Under the pieces are notes generated by a model. It was not told the DNA's origin and did not search any database. It worked only from the letters and a program-made list of their open reading frames with translations. Positions 42,820 through 53,817 of a stretch of 64,000 nucleotides of DNA are shown here, in pieces. The stretch comes from Campanula takesimana (Eukaryota; Streptophyta; Magnoliopsida; Asterales; Campanulaceae). Numbering within the stretch: position 1 is the stretch's first letter; each line of letters starts with the position of its first letter. The position numbers were made by a program, and so were the translations under genes. The DNA is taken from the NCBI GenBank assembly GCA_026119855.1, contig JAOWBW010000485.1, positions 372,001-436,000 on the forward strand, written 5' to 3'.

Positions 42820-45651
42820 ATCGAATTTTGTATAGACTTGCTTCCAGGTACAACTCCTATATCGGCGGCACCTTATAGAATGGCTCCAGCCGAATTGAAA
42901 GAATTGAAGGAGCAGTTGCAAGAGTTACTTGATCGTGGGTTTATCCGCCCTAGTGTGTCACCGTGGGGAGCTCCGGTATTGTTTGTCAAGAAGAGAGATG
43001 GATCTTTGAGGCTGTGTATAGATTACAGGAAGCTAAATCAGGTAACCATAAAGAATAAATATCCTCTTCCCCATATTGATGACTTGTTTGATCAGCTTCA
43101 GGGGTCGGTTGTCTTTTCAAAGCTTGATTTGAGGAGTGGTTATCACCAGTTAAAGATTCGTTCTGAGGACATTTCCAAGACTGCTTTCCGTAGTAGGTAT
43201 GGGCACTATGAATTTCTTGTCATGCCTTTCGGGTTAACGAACGCTCCTGCGGTATTTATGGATATGATGAATCGGGTTTTTAAGCCGTATCTTGATACTT
43301 TCGTGGTGGTGTTTATCGACGACATTCTAGTTTATTCGAAGTCTCGGGAGGAGCACGAACAACATTTGCGAATGGTCTTATCTATTCTTCGGGAGAAGCA
43401 ATTGTTTGCGAAGTTCAGTAAGTGTGCCTTTTGGCTCGAGGAAGTTTCTTTTCTGGGGCACGTGGTTTCTAATGGAGGGATATCCGTAGATCCTTCAAAA
43501 ATTGAAGCTATTGTAGATTGGAAGAGGCCGGAATCAGTTACTGAGATTCGGAGTTTCTTGGGCTTAGCCGGGTACTATAGAAGATTTATTGAGGGATTTT
43601 CCAAAATTGCTACCCCGTTGAATCAGTTGACCAGAAAGAACGTGCCGTTTGTGTGGGAAGAAAAATGTCAATTGAGTTTCGATGAGTTGAAAAGGAGGTT
43701 GACCACCGCTCCTATATTTGTGTTACCAAATGGGAAAGATGAACTGATTATTTATAGTGATGCTTCTAAAGAAGGCCTCGGGTGCGCTTTAATGCAAAAT
43801 GGGAAAGTAATTGCGTATGCTTCAAGGAAGTTGACTCCGAGTGAGCAGAATTATCCTACCCATGACATGAAACTTGCGGCTATTGTCTTTGCGTTGCACA
43901 AGTGGAAGCATTATTTATATGGGGCAAGGTTTGAGATTTTTACTGATCACCAAAGTCTGAAGTATCTTTTCTCGCAAAAGGAGTTGAACAATAGGCAGCG
44001 CAGATGGATGGAATTATTGAAGGATTTTGATTGCACCATTTCTTATCATCCGGGTAAAGCAAATGTGGTCGCCGATGCCATTAGTCGGAAGTCTTATGTA
44101 GCTTCATTGATGGTGCGTGAATGGAAAATGTTGGAAGATGTTCGAGATTGGGATCCTTATGAATCCAAGCATGGGGCTATCTTTGCGAACATTAAGGTAT
44201 TACCTGCCTTGATTCAACAAATTAAGGATGCTCAGAAGGATGATCCCGAGTCGATGAAGATTTCGAGTAAGATTGGGGACAAAAAGTTTGAAGGGTTTTC
44301 TCTTAGTTCTGAAGGAGTTTTGAATTATGGAGGTCGTTTGTGTGTTCCCAATGTGGGAGGAGTAAAGCGCCAAGTTCTGGATGAGGGCCACAAGTCGAAG
44401 TATACTATTCACCCCGGGAGTACCAAAATGTATCGGGATTTGAAACAGCATTTCTGGTGGAGTGGCATGAAGCGGGAAATAGCGGATTATGTATCGAAAT
44501 GTTTGACTTGCCAACAGGTTAAAGCGGAACATCAAAGACCCGCGGGGTTACTTCAACCTCTTGAGATACCGGAGTGGAAATGGGAACATGTGACGATGGA
44601 TTTTGTGTCCGGATTACCGCGTACGAGGAGAAGGCATGATGCAGTTTGGGTAGTCGTAGACAGATTGACAAAGTCTTCTCATTTTCTACCCATCGAGATT
44701 AGCTATTCAATGGAAGGGCTTGCGACTTTGTATATCAACGAGATCGTGAGATTGCATGGGGTTCCAGTTAGTATCGTTTCTGATCGGGATCCCAGATTTA
44801 CTTCTCGGTTTTGGCAAGCGTTTCAGAAGGCTTTGGGTTCCGAATTGAGGTTTAGCACGGCTTTTCATCCACAAACCGATGGTCAATCGGAGAGAACGAT
44901 TCAGATTCTTGAACACATGTTACGAGCTTGTTCGGTTGACTTTGCAGATTCTTGGGATACTCATTTACCTTTAGTGGAGTTTGCTTATAACAACAGTTTT
45001 CAATCGAGTATCGAGATGGCTCCTTATGAAGCTTTGTATGGTAGGAAGTGTCGGTCTCCCGTTTGTTGGGACGAAGTCGGGGAAGCTAAGATTTGGGGTG
45101 TCGATTTGGTTAATGATTCAGTTGAAAAGGTAAAGCTTATTCGAAATCGTCTAATCACCGCTCAGTCTAGACAAAAGAACTATACCGACCACCGGAGGCG
45201 AGATCTCGAGTTTCAGTCGGGTGACTTCGTGTTTTTGAAGGTGTCTCCGAAGGTAGGAATCCGGAGGTTTGGTAAGAAGGGGAAGCTTGCTCCAAGGTTT
45301 ATTGGGCCTTTCGAGATATTGGATAGAGTTGGGAATCTTGCTTATCGTCTTGCGTTACCGCCTTCTTTAGGCCGATTGCATAATGTGTTCCATGTTTCAG
45401 CGCTTCGTAAATATGTGTATGATCCGTCTCATGTGTTGTCAGAAGTACCGGGAGATATCGAACCGAATATGTCTTATGAGGAGAAACCAATTCGAGTGAT
45501 TGATACCAAGGTGCAAGTGTTGAGGAACAAGAGCATTGCCCTAGTTAGAGTGGTATGGAGGAATCACGAAGTTGAGGAGTCGACTTGGGAATTACGGGAT
45601 GAGATGGATCGGAAGTATCCGTGGTTATTCGAAATTCTTGGTAAGTGTTAA
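42820..45651 (+). CDS. Ty3/gypsy RT-RNase H-integrase-chromodomain
   Basis: Open in the same frame as Gag-protease right after its TAG (42817-42819), to TAA at 45651. No ATG precedes the RT linker, so this part depends on readthrough or is dead. RT: PAELKELKEQLQELLDRGF, then VVFIDDILVYSKS near residue 158 counted from 42838. RNase H: IIYSDASKEGLGCAL and FTDHQSLKYLF. Integrase: zinc-finger part with IHPGSTKMYRDLKQ and CLTCQQVKAEH, then a DDE core (TMDFVSGLP, VSDRDPRFTSRFW, HPQTDGQSERTIQ). The C-terminal ~55 residues (VRVVWRNHEVEESTWEL) resemble a group II chromodomain, the basis for the chromovirus call. Confidence 0.88.
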   Translation: MEFCIDLLPGTTPISAAPYRMAPAELKELKEQLQELLDRGFIRPSVSPWGAPVLFVKKRDGSLRLCIDYRKLNQVTIKNKYPLPHIDDLFDQLQGSVVFSKLDLRSGYHQLKIRSEDISKTAFRSRYGHYEFLVMPFGLTNAPAVFMDMMNRVFKPYLDTFVVVFIDDILVYSKSREEHEQHLRMVLSILREKQLFAKFSKCAFWLEEVSFLGHVVSNGGISVDPSKIEAIVDWKRPESVTEIRSFLGLAGYYRRFIEGFSKIATPLNQLTRKNVPFVWEEKCQLSFDELKRRLTTAPIFVLPNGKDELIIYSDASKEGLGCALMQNGKVIAYASRKLTPSEQNYPTHDMKLAAIVFALHKWKHYLYGARFEIFTDHQSLKYLFSQKELNNRQRRWMELLKDFDCTISYHPGKANVVADAISRKSYVASLMVREWKMLEDVRDWDPYESKHGAIFANIKVLPALIQQIKDAQKDDPESMKISSKIGDKKFEGFSLSSEGVLNYGGRLCVPNVGGVKRQVLDEGHKSKYTIHPGSTKMYRDLKQHFWWSGMKREIADYVSKCLTCQQVKAEHQRPAGLLQPLEIPEWKWEHVTMDFVSGLPRTRRRHDAVWVVVDRLTKSSHFLPIEISYSMEGLATLYINEIVRLHGVPVSIVSDRDPRFTSRFWQAFQKALGSELRFSTAFHPQTDGQSERTIQILEHMLRACSVDFADSWDTHLPLVEFAYNNSFQSSIEMAPYEALYGRKCRSPVCWDEVGEAKIWGVDLVNDSVEKVKLIRNRLITAQSRQKNYTDHRRRDLEFQSGDFVFLKVSPKVGIRRFGKKGKLAPRFIGPFEILDRVGNLAYRLALPPSLGRLHNVFHVSALRKYVYDPSHVLSEVPGDIEPNMSYEEKPIRVIDTKVQVLRNKSIALVRVVWRNHEVEESTWELRDEMDRKYPWLFEILGKC

Positions 45652-45685
45652 AATTCGGGTCGAATTTTCTTTTAGGGGGAGTGAT

Positions 45686-47844
45686 TGTCACGACCCGAAT
45701 CCCCATCTCTATTTTCTTAGTAATAAATAATTATTTAATTATTTAATTGCTTAATTATTTATTTAATTATTTATTATGTGTGCATTTGGTGTGTTATAAT
45801 AATTATGCCTAGCATTTTATTCGAGTTGTTTGGCTAGTGTGGAAGTGTTGAGTCTTAATTGTTAGCCGGGAGTGTAAGTAATTGTGTTAGTATGGGGAGG
45901 GGGTTTAGTTGTAACATTTCAAAATAATTTCCCCCTACTCCCCTCACCTCCCTACACCTCCTTCTCCCTCATACACTCCACCCCTCCTCCCATTCTCCTC
46001 TCCCAGACAACTCTCCCTCTCTCTCTCATCCTTGGGTAAGTTTTTCTTTCATTCCTTCTCTCTTCATTTTCTCCTTCTTCCTTTCATTATTATTCATTTC
46101 TTAAAACGTGAACATTCTTTAGATCGTCGATAGGATCACGTAGAATCAAAAAGATTTGAAATCCATCAACTTTGAGAATTTGCAGGTAAGTTACTTTTCC
46201 CCCATTTTAATGCTAAAATGTTCATATTATGTTTATATGATGTTTGATGTGTTATATTTGATGTTTGGTTGGGTTTTGAATTTATTGAGAATTTATTTTG
46301 GGTTTTAATCAAAAATGGTGAAATCTTGAATGTTGGGTTTGATTCTTGATTTTGATTGTTAAATGTTGTTGTTTGAGTCTTTTTAGACTTATTGGTTGTT
46401 TTGGTACATTAGTATGTAAGTTGGAAGGTTGGATTTTGGGTTGAATGTGTTTTGGGTTTGAAAATGGAAGAACCCATGTTGTTCTTCCCGATTTCTGGAA
46501 ATTCAGAAGCTTGGGCGGCCGCACAAAATGTCCTGGGCGACCGCGCATCTTTCTGAAAGCTTTTGTTCTTGTTTTGAGGCTTTTTGGGCGACCGCACATC
46601 CCACTTTGGGCGGCCGCACAGAACCCCTGAAAATTTACATTTGTTAAAATTTTGTGAATGAAGGATGCGTTTTGGTCTAAGTCTTGGGTGTCCTTCTAGT
46701 TGACCTTAGTGGACATTGTAGTACGCTCTAGTGATAGAATTGAGTCCTTTGTGATCAAGTTTGTAATGTGATAAGGTGTGTAACCATTGTGCTCCTTTTG
46801 AGTAACTTCAAGTGTGATGTTGTTGTTGATTGATCTTTTCATGAGAATTTGTTTGAATCCTTTGTGATGAATTTGGCGTGGTTCCCTACTTTGGAATCAA
46901 TGCCCCGTTGTTGTTTCAAGCGAGTATTTATTACTATGTGCTTGTATAGAGTCCAGCTGGCATTGTTGTGTTTGTTTTGGGCAGTGGTGTATATTATAAT
47001 GGCACGAGCCGAGTCCAGTATAATGTACTTCACTGGTAACCCAGTTTCCCCATGTTCAGTGGCCTTGAGTGGGATGCCCCTTCCCGTGATCGTGGTTGGG
47101 ATGAGCTAGCTCCTATGGTGAGTATTCTAGCTATTGGCTTGGGGGTATGACTATGTGTTATTTCCCCCATTACTGGTTGTTGTTGTTACATGGTTCCGGA
47201 ACCGGCTTCAGCTCGTTCATGCTGCTCAACGGACTCTTCTCAAAGGATGGTGTTCCGTTTATAGAACCTTGGCTCAGTATCCACTTATGAGTGTTTATTT
47301 CCGCATTATGTGTTATGTGATGAGTGGACTATATCTTTGTGTTATATGCATATGTGACTGCCTATTGATTGTTCCTTTGTGATTATCATGTTGGCATGAA
47401 ATGTAGTTGCATATTAGTAGCTTACTGAGATTTTATCTCACCCCTTATTTGTTTACCGTTTTAGATAAGGGCGTGCATCCGGGATAGGTCACTTATCACA
47501 AGGAAGGCGTCGAGGTGGTAAATTCTTTTGGGGTATGTTTGTAAAGGTTACATTATGTAAATGTATAACCTTAATGGGTAGTGTATCCGTGACTTGATCT
47601 TGTAACACCTATTTTTGGATAATTTTGGTGTTCATCCTTTTATGTAAGTTATTGTAGGCCTTCATGCCAAGTAATTTAGTTGTGAAAGTTATTTAAAAGT
47701 AAAGTGGAGGTTTTGCATTCCAAAGTGGATTTCGTTTATCTTTATGATAGTTTTCGAAAAGTTTTTGTTAAATGTGATTTATGACGTCTTCCGCGCGCGT
47801 CCCGAGCGTGGGGCCATGTAGGACCACGGGTACGGGGCGCGACA
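45686..47844 (+). repeat. right LTR of Ty3/gypsy element
   Basis: 2159 bp, nearly identical to 38907-41065; followed by GTAAT. Confidence 0.93.
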
Positions 47845-47862
47845 GTAATAACCTCAGGTAGT

Positions 47863-48452
47863 GATTGATAATTTTTACTTGATTCTATTTGATTTTGAAG
47901 TGAAGATAACTAAAACACTTTTATTAGATTTTTTCTATTTGCTTTGTAATATGATATATTGTTTTTGGATCGTTATTTGATATGTTGTTTTGAAACTATT
48001 AGAAAGTATATGTTGTTTTGTATTGTAATGTAGAGTATTTTGTATGCTGGGATTACGAATGGTTATGGTATGTTGTGATTGCATGTATGTGCAGGTCTTA
48101 TTTTACAGGTTATAGGTGGTTCTTTGTATTTTAAATATATATTTTTAAATCTAATTAAATTACCCACATAAATTTTCGTGGATAATTTTTTAATTTTTTT
48201 TTATTGAGTTAGTGACGGAATATTCCGTCGGTAAGTTCCGGCAAATTCCCGGCCGGCGACGGGAAAATATTTTTCGACGAAAATTTTCATCATTTTCTGA
48301 CGGTTATTTTGGCATTGCCGACGACATTTCCGTGGGTATTACCAACAAAATTTTACCGACGGACTAGTTCCGTAGGTAAAGTTACTTTACCGACGGAATT
48401 TGGTGTTTACCCACGGAAATTTTCGTGGGTAATTAGCGTTTTTCTAGTAGTG
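47863..48452 (-). mobile_element. CACTA (En/Spm) terminal fragment
   Basis: On the minus strand the fragment starts CACTACTAGAAAAACGC (from 48452). Repeated subterminal motifs follow: TTACCCACGAAAATTTCCG, TTCCGTCGGTAAAG and GACGGAATATTCCGTCGG. This is the terminus and subterminal-repeat style of plant CACTA elements. The opposite end (near 47863) has no CACTA terminus, so the element is truncated or internally rearranged. It lies within LTR B. Confidence 0.65.
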
Positions 48453-49170
48453 TAGTGATATAACTATATGAGACTTAATTATGACATTGTGACCATAACA
48501 TAAATCTCATAGGGGTCAGTCCAGTATTTGTTCTCCAACAATTACCCATAAGTCTAATTGTATCGCATACACATAATCATCATATGATTATCTATTAAAC
48601 TTATACTAATAATTAATCATAATCATCAGGTACGGGGATTATTATAATAAACATGCAAAAGATATAATAATCAAACATTCAATATCTTTATTAAAGCATA
48701 AGCAAATGATAACATTAATCATTTAAATAACGTGCTTAGGGCATACACACCAACACCCTCATATAAATATATGCAGCCGGGTTTGACAGCCTCTAATGTT
48801 GATTTTGGAAATCATAACACATTGTTTTAGAAACAATAAAAATATAGAGAAGTAGGATTATTAGTTTTGAGATTTAGAATAATCAAAACTCAATAATCAA
48901 AGAGCAAAATAATTCCTATGAAGAAATCGTTTCTTCATCAAGCCTTGGATCTAACAATCAATCAAGAAGGTGTTCTTGAGTCCGTTCGACGTGTAGATAC
49001 CGATAGAGGGTGTTTGCTTTAGCACCTTAAAGTCCGTGTTCATGGATTCGATCTTGAAGGGTATGTTTCTTTCATCTTGTATTTAATATAATCAACATGG
49101 ACGGATCCATAGCTCATGGGTGTTTGATCTTATGTTTATTCCGCTGCGCATGATGCATCAAAACCCCACA

Positions 49171-49323
49171 CTGGTAAGCATCATAAATGCCAGAGTTAAT
49201 ACGACAAGGTGTCAGTCATTTGGACTGACGTTTACACTGACACTTATAAACATTGATACTGGCACTTATAAAATTGTTACTGGTAGTGTTAATAAGTGCC
49301 ATTGAAACATGGCTGACACTTTT
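49171..49323. repeat. repeat with TGGCACTTATAA motifs, split by solo LTR
   Basis: Short inverted and direct copies of CTGACACTTATAA, TGGCACTTATAA and AATAAGTGCCA cluster here and continue at 51566-51620 across the solo LTR. This resembles the subterminal repeats of a DNA transposon, but no terminus was found. Confidence 0.4.
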
Positions 49324-51560
49324 TGTCGCGACCCCGACCCCGCGGGCCGGGAGCTCGTGAACTGGACGTCGACTTACAACCAAAAACTCTAAAATACAGA
49401 AGGTAAAAATTTCATTTTATACCCAAAAGATTTTAACACAAGGTTTGGAAAATCCAAGTTTAACAACACCATAAAACAACTAGTGTAAGCTCCACAAGCT
49501 CACACCCAAAATACAAAATATTACAAATCTTAATGACGTCATTGTTGGTACAACTATCCCCAAGAAGGTTACACATTTATATAATGCAAACCGAACAATA
49601 ATAACCTGCCCCAAATATCTCAAACCTCTCGACGTCCTCCTCGATCCGCAAATCCTAATCCTTTCCTTCTGGGGGGGGGGTTAAGGAAAACAACATTGAA
49701 AGGAAACGGGTGAGATAAAATCTCAGTAAGTTACTAATGCAACTACATGACATGCTAAGATGTAATAATCAATAATAATTCACATAACACATAGCAATTA
49801 TCATATATCAGATAGCAGCGGAAATGAACACATAACAAAGGATATTAGCCAAGGTTTTCCAAACCGATAAACCAAATAAAGGTCGCTGCGCAGCTTCAAT
49901 AATCAACAAATCATCATCTTCATAGTAGCATGAAAGTTGAAGAGAAATCCCCGGTACCGGAACAAATAACAAAGTAATGTGCCACAAAGGGCGGGATCCA
50001 TGCCACAAAGTCATGCTCCAAACGTCTCAACCAAGGCCGATCTGGAAGAGGAAAATAAGGGCAAAACAATGGTCGACACCATAATGGACTTGGCCGGTGC
50101 CATCACAATATCTCACATCGCCCAAACACACACAAAATACCAGCTGGACTTTCAAGTAAGGGCTAAGTAATAAAATACTAGCTCAAATAAACAACTAAGG
50201 ATTCCAAAGTAGGGAACCATTTCAAATAAATCACCAAAAAAGGTGCACCAATCCAACAACACATCAAAAGATGTGCAAACAAATACAAAACGATACTTGG
50301 TCAAATTCCACACATATTTGTTCACAAATGAACCATTTTAAACACTAGAGTTATCCATAACCCACACAAACAATTATCCCAAACTTTATCACAACGGACC
50401 GATCGTAAACGTTTTGTGTTATAAAACACCTACTGAAAATTCAACACAACCTAAACCTGAATCCCAAACGAATAAACCACCTCATCTCAAAGAGCTCAAG
50501 GAGAGCGTTAAAACGATAATTTATACACCTAAAATGGAGTCCGGATGAGGGAGATATGGCTCTCGAAAGATTGGACAAAAAGGGGAATAAATTTCACACC
50601 AGGGGAGAGGGTGCGCGCGCCTCCTTTGATCAGAAGGAAAAATCAAGTTTGGAGGAGGAGAGGGTGCGCGCGCCTCCAAGAAACAGAAGGTTTTGTTCAA
50701 GAAGGGCATAAGGGTGCGCGCGCCTCCTATGGGAGGGTGCGCGCGCCTCCTTGCCCGGAAAGGCAAATTCCGGCAAAAAATATGGGTTTCTACCATTAAC
50801 AACCCAAATCCAAAACAAACCCAATTTTCACCATTTCTAACACTACCAAAATGTGAACTAAAGTACCTACACCATTTTGAACCAAAAGGACTCCAACAAC
50901 TTCATCTAAGGAACCTCAATCAAGGGTGATTCAAATACCAAAATTTCACAAAATGAACAAAAATGTAAATCATCACAAAATCAACCAAAGAAGCAACAAA
51001 TGGAAATCATAGTATCATCTAAGCATAGGATGAACATTTTTAGCATCAATGGGGGGAAAAGTAACTTACCCGGATTTTCTCAAAGGTGACGGAACTCGAA
51101 ATTTCTTGGCTTCCTACTATCCTATCGACGATCTAAACAAGTTTCATGTTTTAAGAAATGAGAAATAACAAGAGGAAGATGATGGAAATGTAGAGAGAAG
51201 GTAGAGAGAAACTTACCCTTTCTTGAGCTAGGGAGAGAGAGAAATGAGCTGGGAATGAGGGAGAGGTGAGGGAGAAGAGAGGGAGTAGGGAGGGAGTAGT
51301 TAAAATGATTTAAAAGAACTTACACTTAGGCCCCCTCCTCCACACTACACAACTCTAATACTCCCTACTAGCCACTAAGACCCCAAAACTCTACACTAGC
51401 ACAAAAGACCAATTAAAATGCTAGACATAATTTATTATAACACATAAAATGCACACATAATTCATTAATTAAATAATAATTTAAATAAATAAATGAGCAA
51501 ATAAATAAATAATAATTATTTATTACTAATAAAATAGAGCCTAGTTTTCGGGTCGTGACA
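49324..51560 (-). mobile_element. solo LTR related to the Ty3/gypsy element
   Basis: Read on the minus strand it starts TGTCACGACCCGAAAAC (51560) and ends GGGGTCGCGACA (49324), with a perfect target duplication CTTTT (49319-49323, 51561-51565). Its layout follows the 2159 bp LTRs (a polypyrimidine leader, the TTACTGAGATTTTATCTCACC block), but the sequence is clearly diverged and the GC-rich motif differs (GTGCGCGCGCCTCC, four copies at 50611-50750). No internal region remains, as expected after LTR-LTR recombination. Confidence 0.87.
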
Positions 51561-51715
51561 CTTTTTAACACTAACACTGACACTTACGATAAGTGCCAGT
51601 TATTTACAAAAATGTCACCTGATTTTCACACTTTCATTTGACTTTATTTTTATACTCAGCTTGAAGAAAAATAAAATTAGAGACACGCATGAGACTCACT
51701 TTTCCATTTCAATAA

Positions 51716-52962
51716 GAGTTTATTGCAAAACTGACATGCGTACGTTCATTTTTTTTTTCAATTTGACTCGCAAACTTTGGAAACATCAAATGTGGGTTGC
51801 GTACTTTAATTTTCAAAATTTTGAGACAGCTTTTTTAACACCCGATTAAAAACATAACGGGACACTCGGTATAGGGGGTAAAGTGTAAGAAATAAAACTT
51901 AAAGCCCTAAATCATGCTGCTGAGAAAAAAGAAGGCATGAGCTGGGAACCTTTGGTCGCCGGAATCCATGATCGCCGGAATCCGGAACGCACTCTAAAAA
52001 TGATGGCATCTGAGGATTGCTATTGATTATACTACCAAAAGATACTTTTATCATTCTGATTAAGATGGATCAATTTTCTTATATCCATTATTTTTTAAAT
52101 AGAAAACGAGTATACCCAGCCCACCGGTCGCAACATCCGCCGTTCCCTCTCCGATCTTGTCGGATCCGCTCAGCCCGGCGACTTTCTCTTCGTCCACTAC
52201 AGCGGTCACGACACCCACCTCCCCACTGAGACCGGCGACCTAGATGACACCGGCTATGACGAGTGCATCGTCCCCACCGACATGAACCAAGAACAGTAAC
52301 TGAATCATCTTTTTCCCAGCACAAAGAAAAATTGATCCCAACTTGCTGCAGCTCTAAGAAATCCCTAATCTTTACTAAAATGGGTCTTCTTCAATTTCAT
52401 GAAAATGAACTAAAACTCAATTCAAGACTGAATCTTTATCACATAATCAAGATGTAAATACAAAGATTTCTAGGTTAAGCCATGAATTTAAAGAAACAGA
52501 ACTATACACATAACCCCCCATCCCCATTTCTTCACCGTTTGTTGGGATCCCAACTGCAACTGACGGCGTCGAAGAGGAAGGTGATGACGGCGCCAGAGAG
52601 GAAGGTGATGACGGCTAACCGGTGAGGGACGATTGAGCGGGTGTGGGAGAGGGCGACGGCGCCAGACGGGAGAGGGAGGGGGAAGGGCTCATGCCTGGAA
52701 ATAAATGGAAGGGCAGAGCTTATTAGGGTTTTAATTTTCTTTCAAGTCCTTATTTTATTGACTATAAAATTAGGCTCGTAAATTTTATATTTTTATTGTT
52801 ACCCCCTATATGGAGTGCCCCGTTATGTATTTTAACGGGTGTTAAAAAAGTCGTCTCAAAATTTTGAAAATGAAAGTACGCAAACCACATTTGATGTTTC
52901 TAAAGTTTGCAAGTCAAATTGAAAATAAATGAAAGTACGCATGTCAATTTTGCAATAAACTC
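51716..52962. mobile_element. Pack-MULE-like element with metacaspase fragment
   Basis: Flanked by a perfect 10 bp direct repeat ATTTCAATAA (51706-51715, 52963-52972). The outer ~200 bp are inverted copies: both start GAGTTTATTGCAAAA and contain GACATGCGTAC, CATCAAATGTG, TTTTCAAAATTTTGAGAC and TTTTTTAACACCCG. The interior lacks a transposase but holds a fragment of a type II metacaspase gene (52108-52299) and a second GC-rich block (52555-52690, repeated GAGGAAGGTGATGACGGC). Long TIRs, a 9-10 bp duplication and gene-derived interior are the definition of a Pack-MULE. Confidence 0.85.
52108..52299 (+). pseudogene. type II metacaspase fragment
   Basis: The frame beginning at 52108 reads EYTQPTGRNIRRSLSDLVGS, then PGDFLFVHYSGHDTHLPTET, then DDTGYDECIVPTDMN, followed after three codons by TAA. 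These are consecutive signature blocks of plant type II metacaspases (Arabidopsis MC4-MC9), Ca2+-dependent Arg/Lys-specific cysteine proteases. The catalytic-dyad His (HYSGH) is present; the Gly after it, normally invariant, is Asp. The part with the catalytic Cys, the N-terminus and the p10-like region are absent, so it cannot be an active protease. Confidence 0.88.
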
Positions 52963-52972
52963 ATTTCAATAA

Positions 52973-53817
52973 TGCTCATTCAACGTGCTTTATTGACAAC
53001 CGTATTTCTTTAACTAGGATGCATATGGTACACTAACACGACACCGTACTACTCCTACCCATTGACAGCTCGACCCATAGAACACCACCAGTACCACTTG
53101 TCAGGTTGGCCGACGATATTTTCAATTTTCGAATGCGCAAACATTTAAACCCCATCCTATTTTTTCTTCTTCTTTTTCAAAAATTAAAACTTTCCGTATG
53201 TGGGTCTGAAGTTCTTATTGATCAACGAATTTACTCCAACGCTACGTTGGGATTAAATCTAGCTCTTAGGTATGTAGTCCCCTTTTCATGTTCTTCACAA
53301 TTTAGCCATTTTCAATTTTATGATTGTAAAGGCACTTCAGATACATATGTAGATGTTGAAATCTTGAAATTGATAACCTAATCCGTGATTATATGTGATT
53401 TGTTCCTTTTTGTTTATTTAATGTTGTCAAGGTCGATTCTGCTTATATTTTTTGGATAGTGTAAATTGAAGTAGTTGGGTGAATGGTAGTTATACTTGAA
53501 CCAATTTCTGGGCACCTACTAGTTTTTTTAGCTTAAATTTCCAGTTTCAACATTTATTCGGATAGTCTGGGGTTTTTAATCTGGTTTCTGGTTCCTTTGA
53601 ATTTTCTTTTAGGGTTTTTAGGTTCAGAAGTTATTTTCCTTCATTTGTCATAGCGGCACAAGTTTTTGATGGAATCCTTTCTGGTTTTATTTTCAGGATA
53701 TCACATAATCCTGGATAATGTTACTCTTTGCCATTGATATGTAGGCTCTTGGGTGCTGGATTGAGTAAGCGGCTAGCTTAGGAAAATTGGAAGGTTAATC
53801 TATAGTTTGGCATAAAT
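52973..53817 (+). promoter_or_regulatory. promoter and 5' UTR region of the PLAC8 gene
   Basis: No transposon seen. A probable 5' UTR exon ends at a donor TCTTAG|GTATGTAG near 53270, and acceptors at TTTTCAG (53697) or GATATGTAG (53743) would lead into the coding exon. Inferred from splice-site-like sequence only. Confidence 0.4.

Larger units (their letters stand above)
38907..47844 (+). mobile_element. young Ty3/gypsy chromovirus (Tekay-like)
   Basis: 8938 bp with two 2159 bp LTRs and a perfect 5 bp target duplication GTAAT (38902-38906, 47845-47849). The primer site TTGGTATCAGAGC lies at 41067 and the polypurine tract TTTTAGGGGGAGTGAT before the right LTR. By eye only about eight differences separate the LTRs (about 0.4%), so it is the youngest datable insertion here. 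Gag-protease and pol are in one frame but divided by a TAG. Long LTRs plus a chromodomain-like C-terminus point to the Tekay/Del clade. Confidence 0.95.
37840..48755 (-). mobile_element. LTR 'B', same family, inverted inside LTR A
   Basis: On the minus strand it starts TGTTGGTGTGTATGCCC (48755) and ends GCATGAAACCCAACA (37840), the termini of LTR A. It is interrupted by a Ty3/gypsy element (38907-47844) and a CACTA-type fragment. Its direct flanks (AAATC left, CCCTC right) do not form a duplication, so a simple solo-LTR insertion is not proven. Confidence 0.62.
36866..49170 (+). mobile_element. solo LTR 'A', split by later insertions
   Basis: Starts TGTTGGATATTATGCCC at 36866 and resumes at 48756, ending TCAAAACCCCACA at 49170. 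Flanks CTGAT (36861-36865) and CTGGT (49171-49175) are a one-mismatch target duplication. LTR DNA proper is 36866-37839 plus 48756-49170 (about 1.4 kb). The order of sequence across the split matches LTR B read in reverse, which supports joining the halves. No internal coding region of this family is present. Confidence 0.7.

Noticed and set aside
52017..52229. 70-codon plus-strand frame over the metacaspase fragment
   Set aside because: Wrong frame; the metacaspase signatures are in the frame of 52108.
52108..52299. A functional metacaspase gene
   Set aside because: Only the His-dyad segment is present, with Gly to Asp beside the His, no Cys region and transposon ends on both sides.
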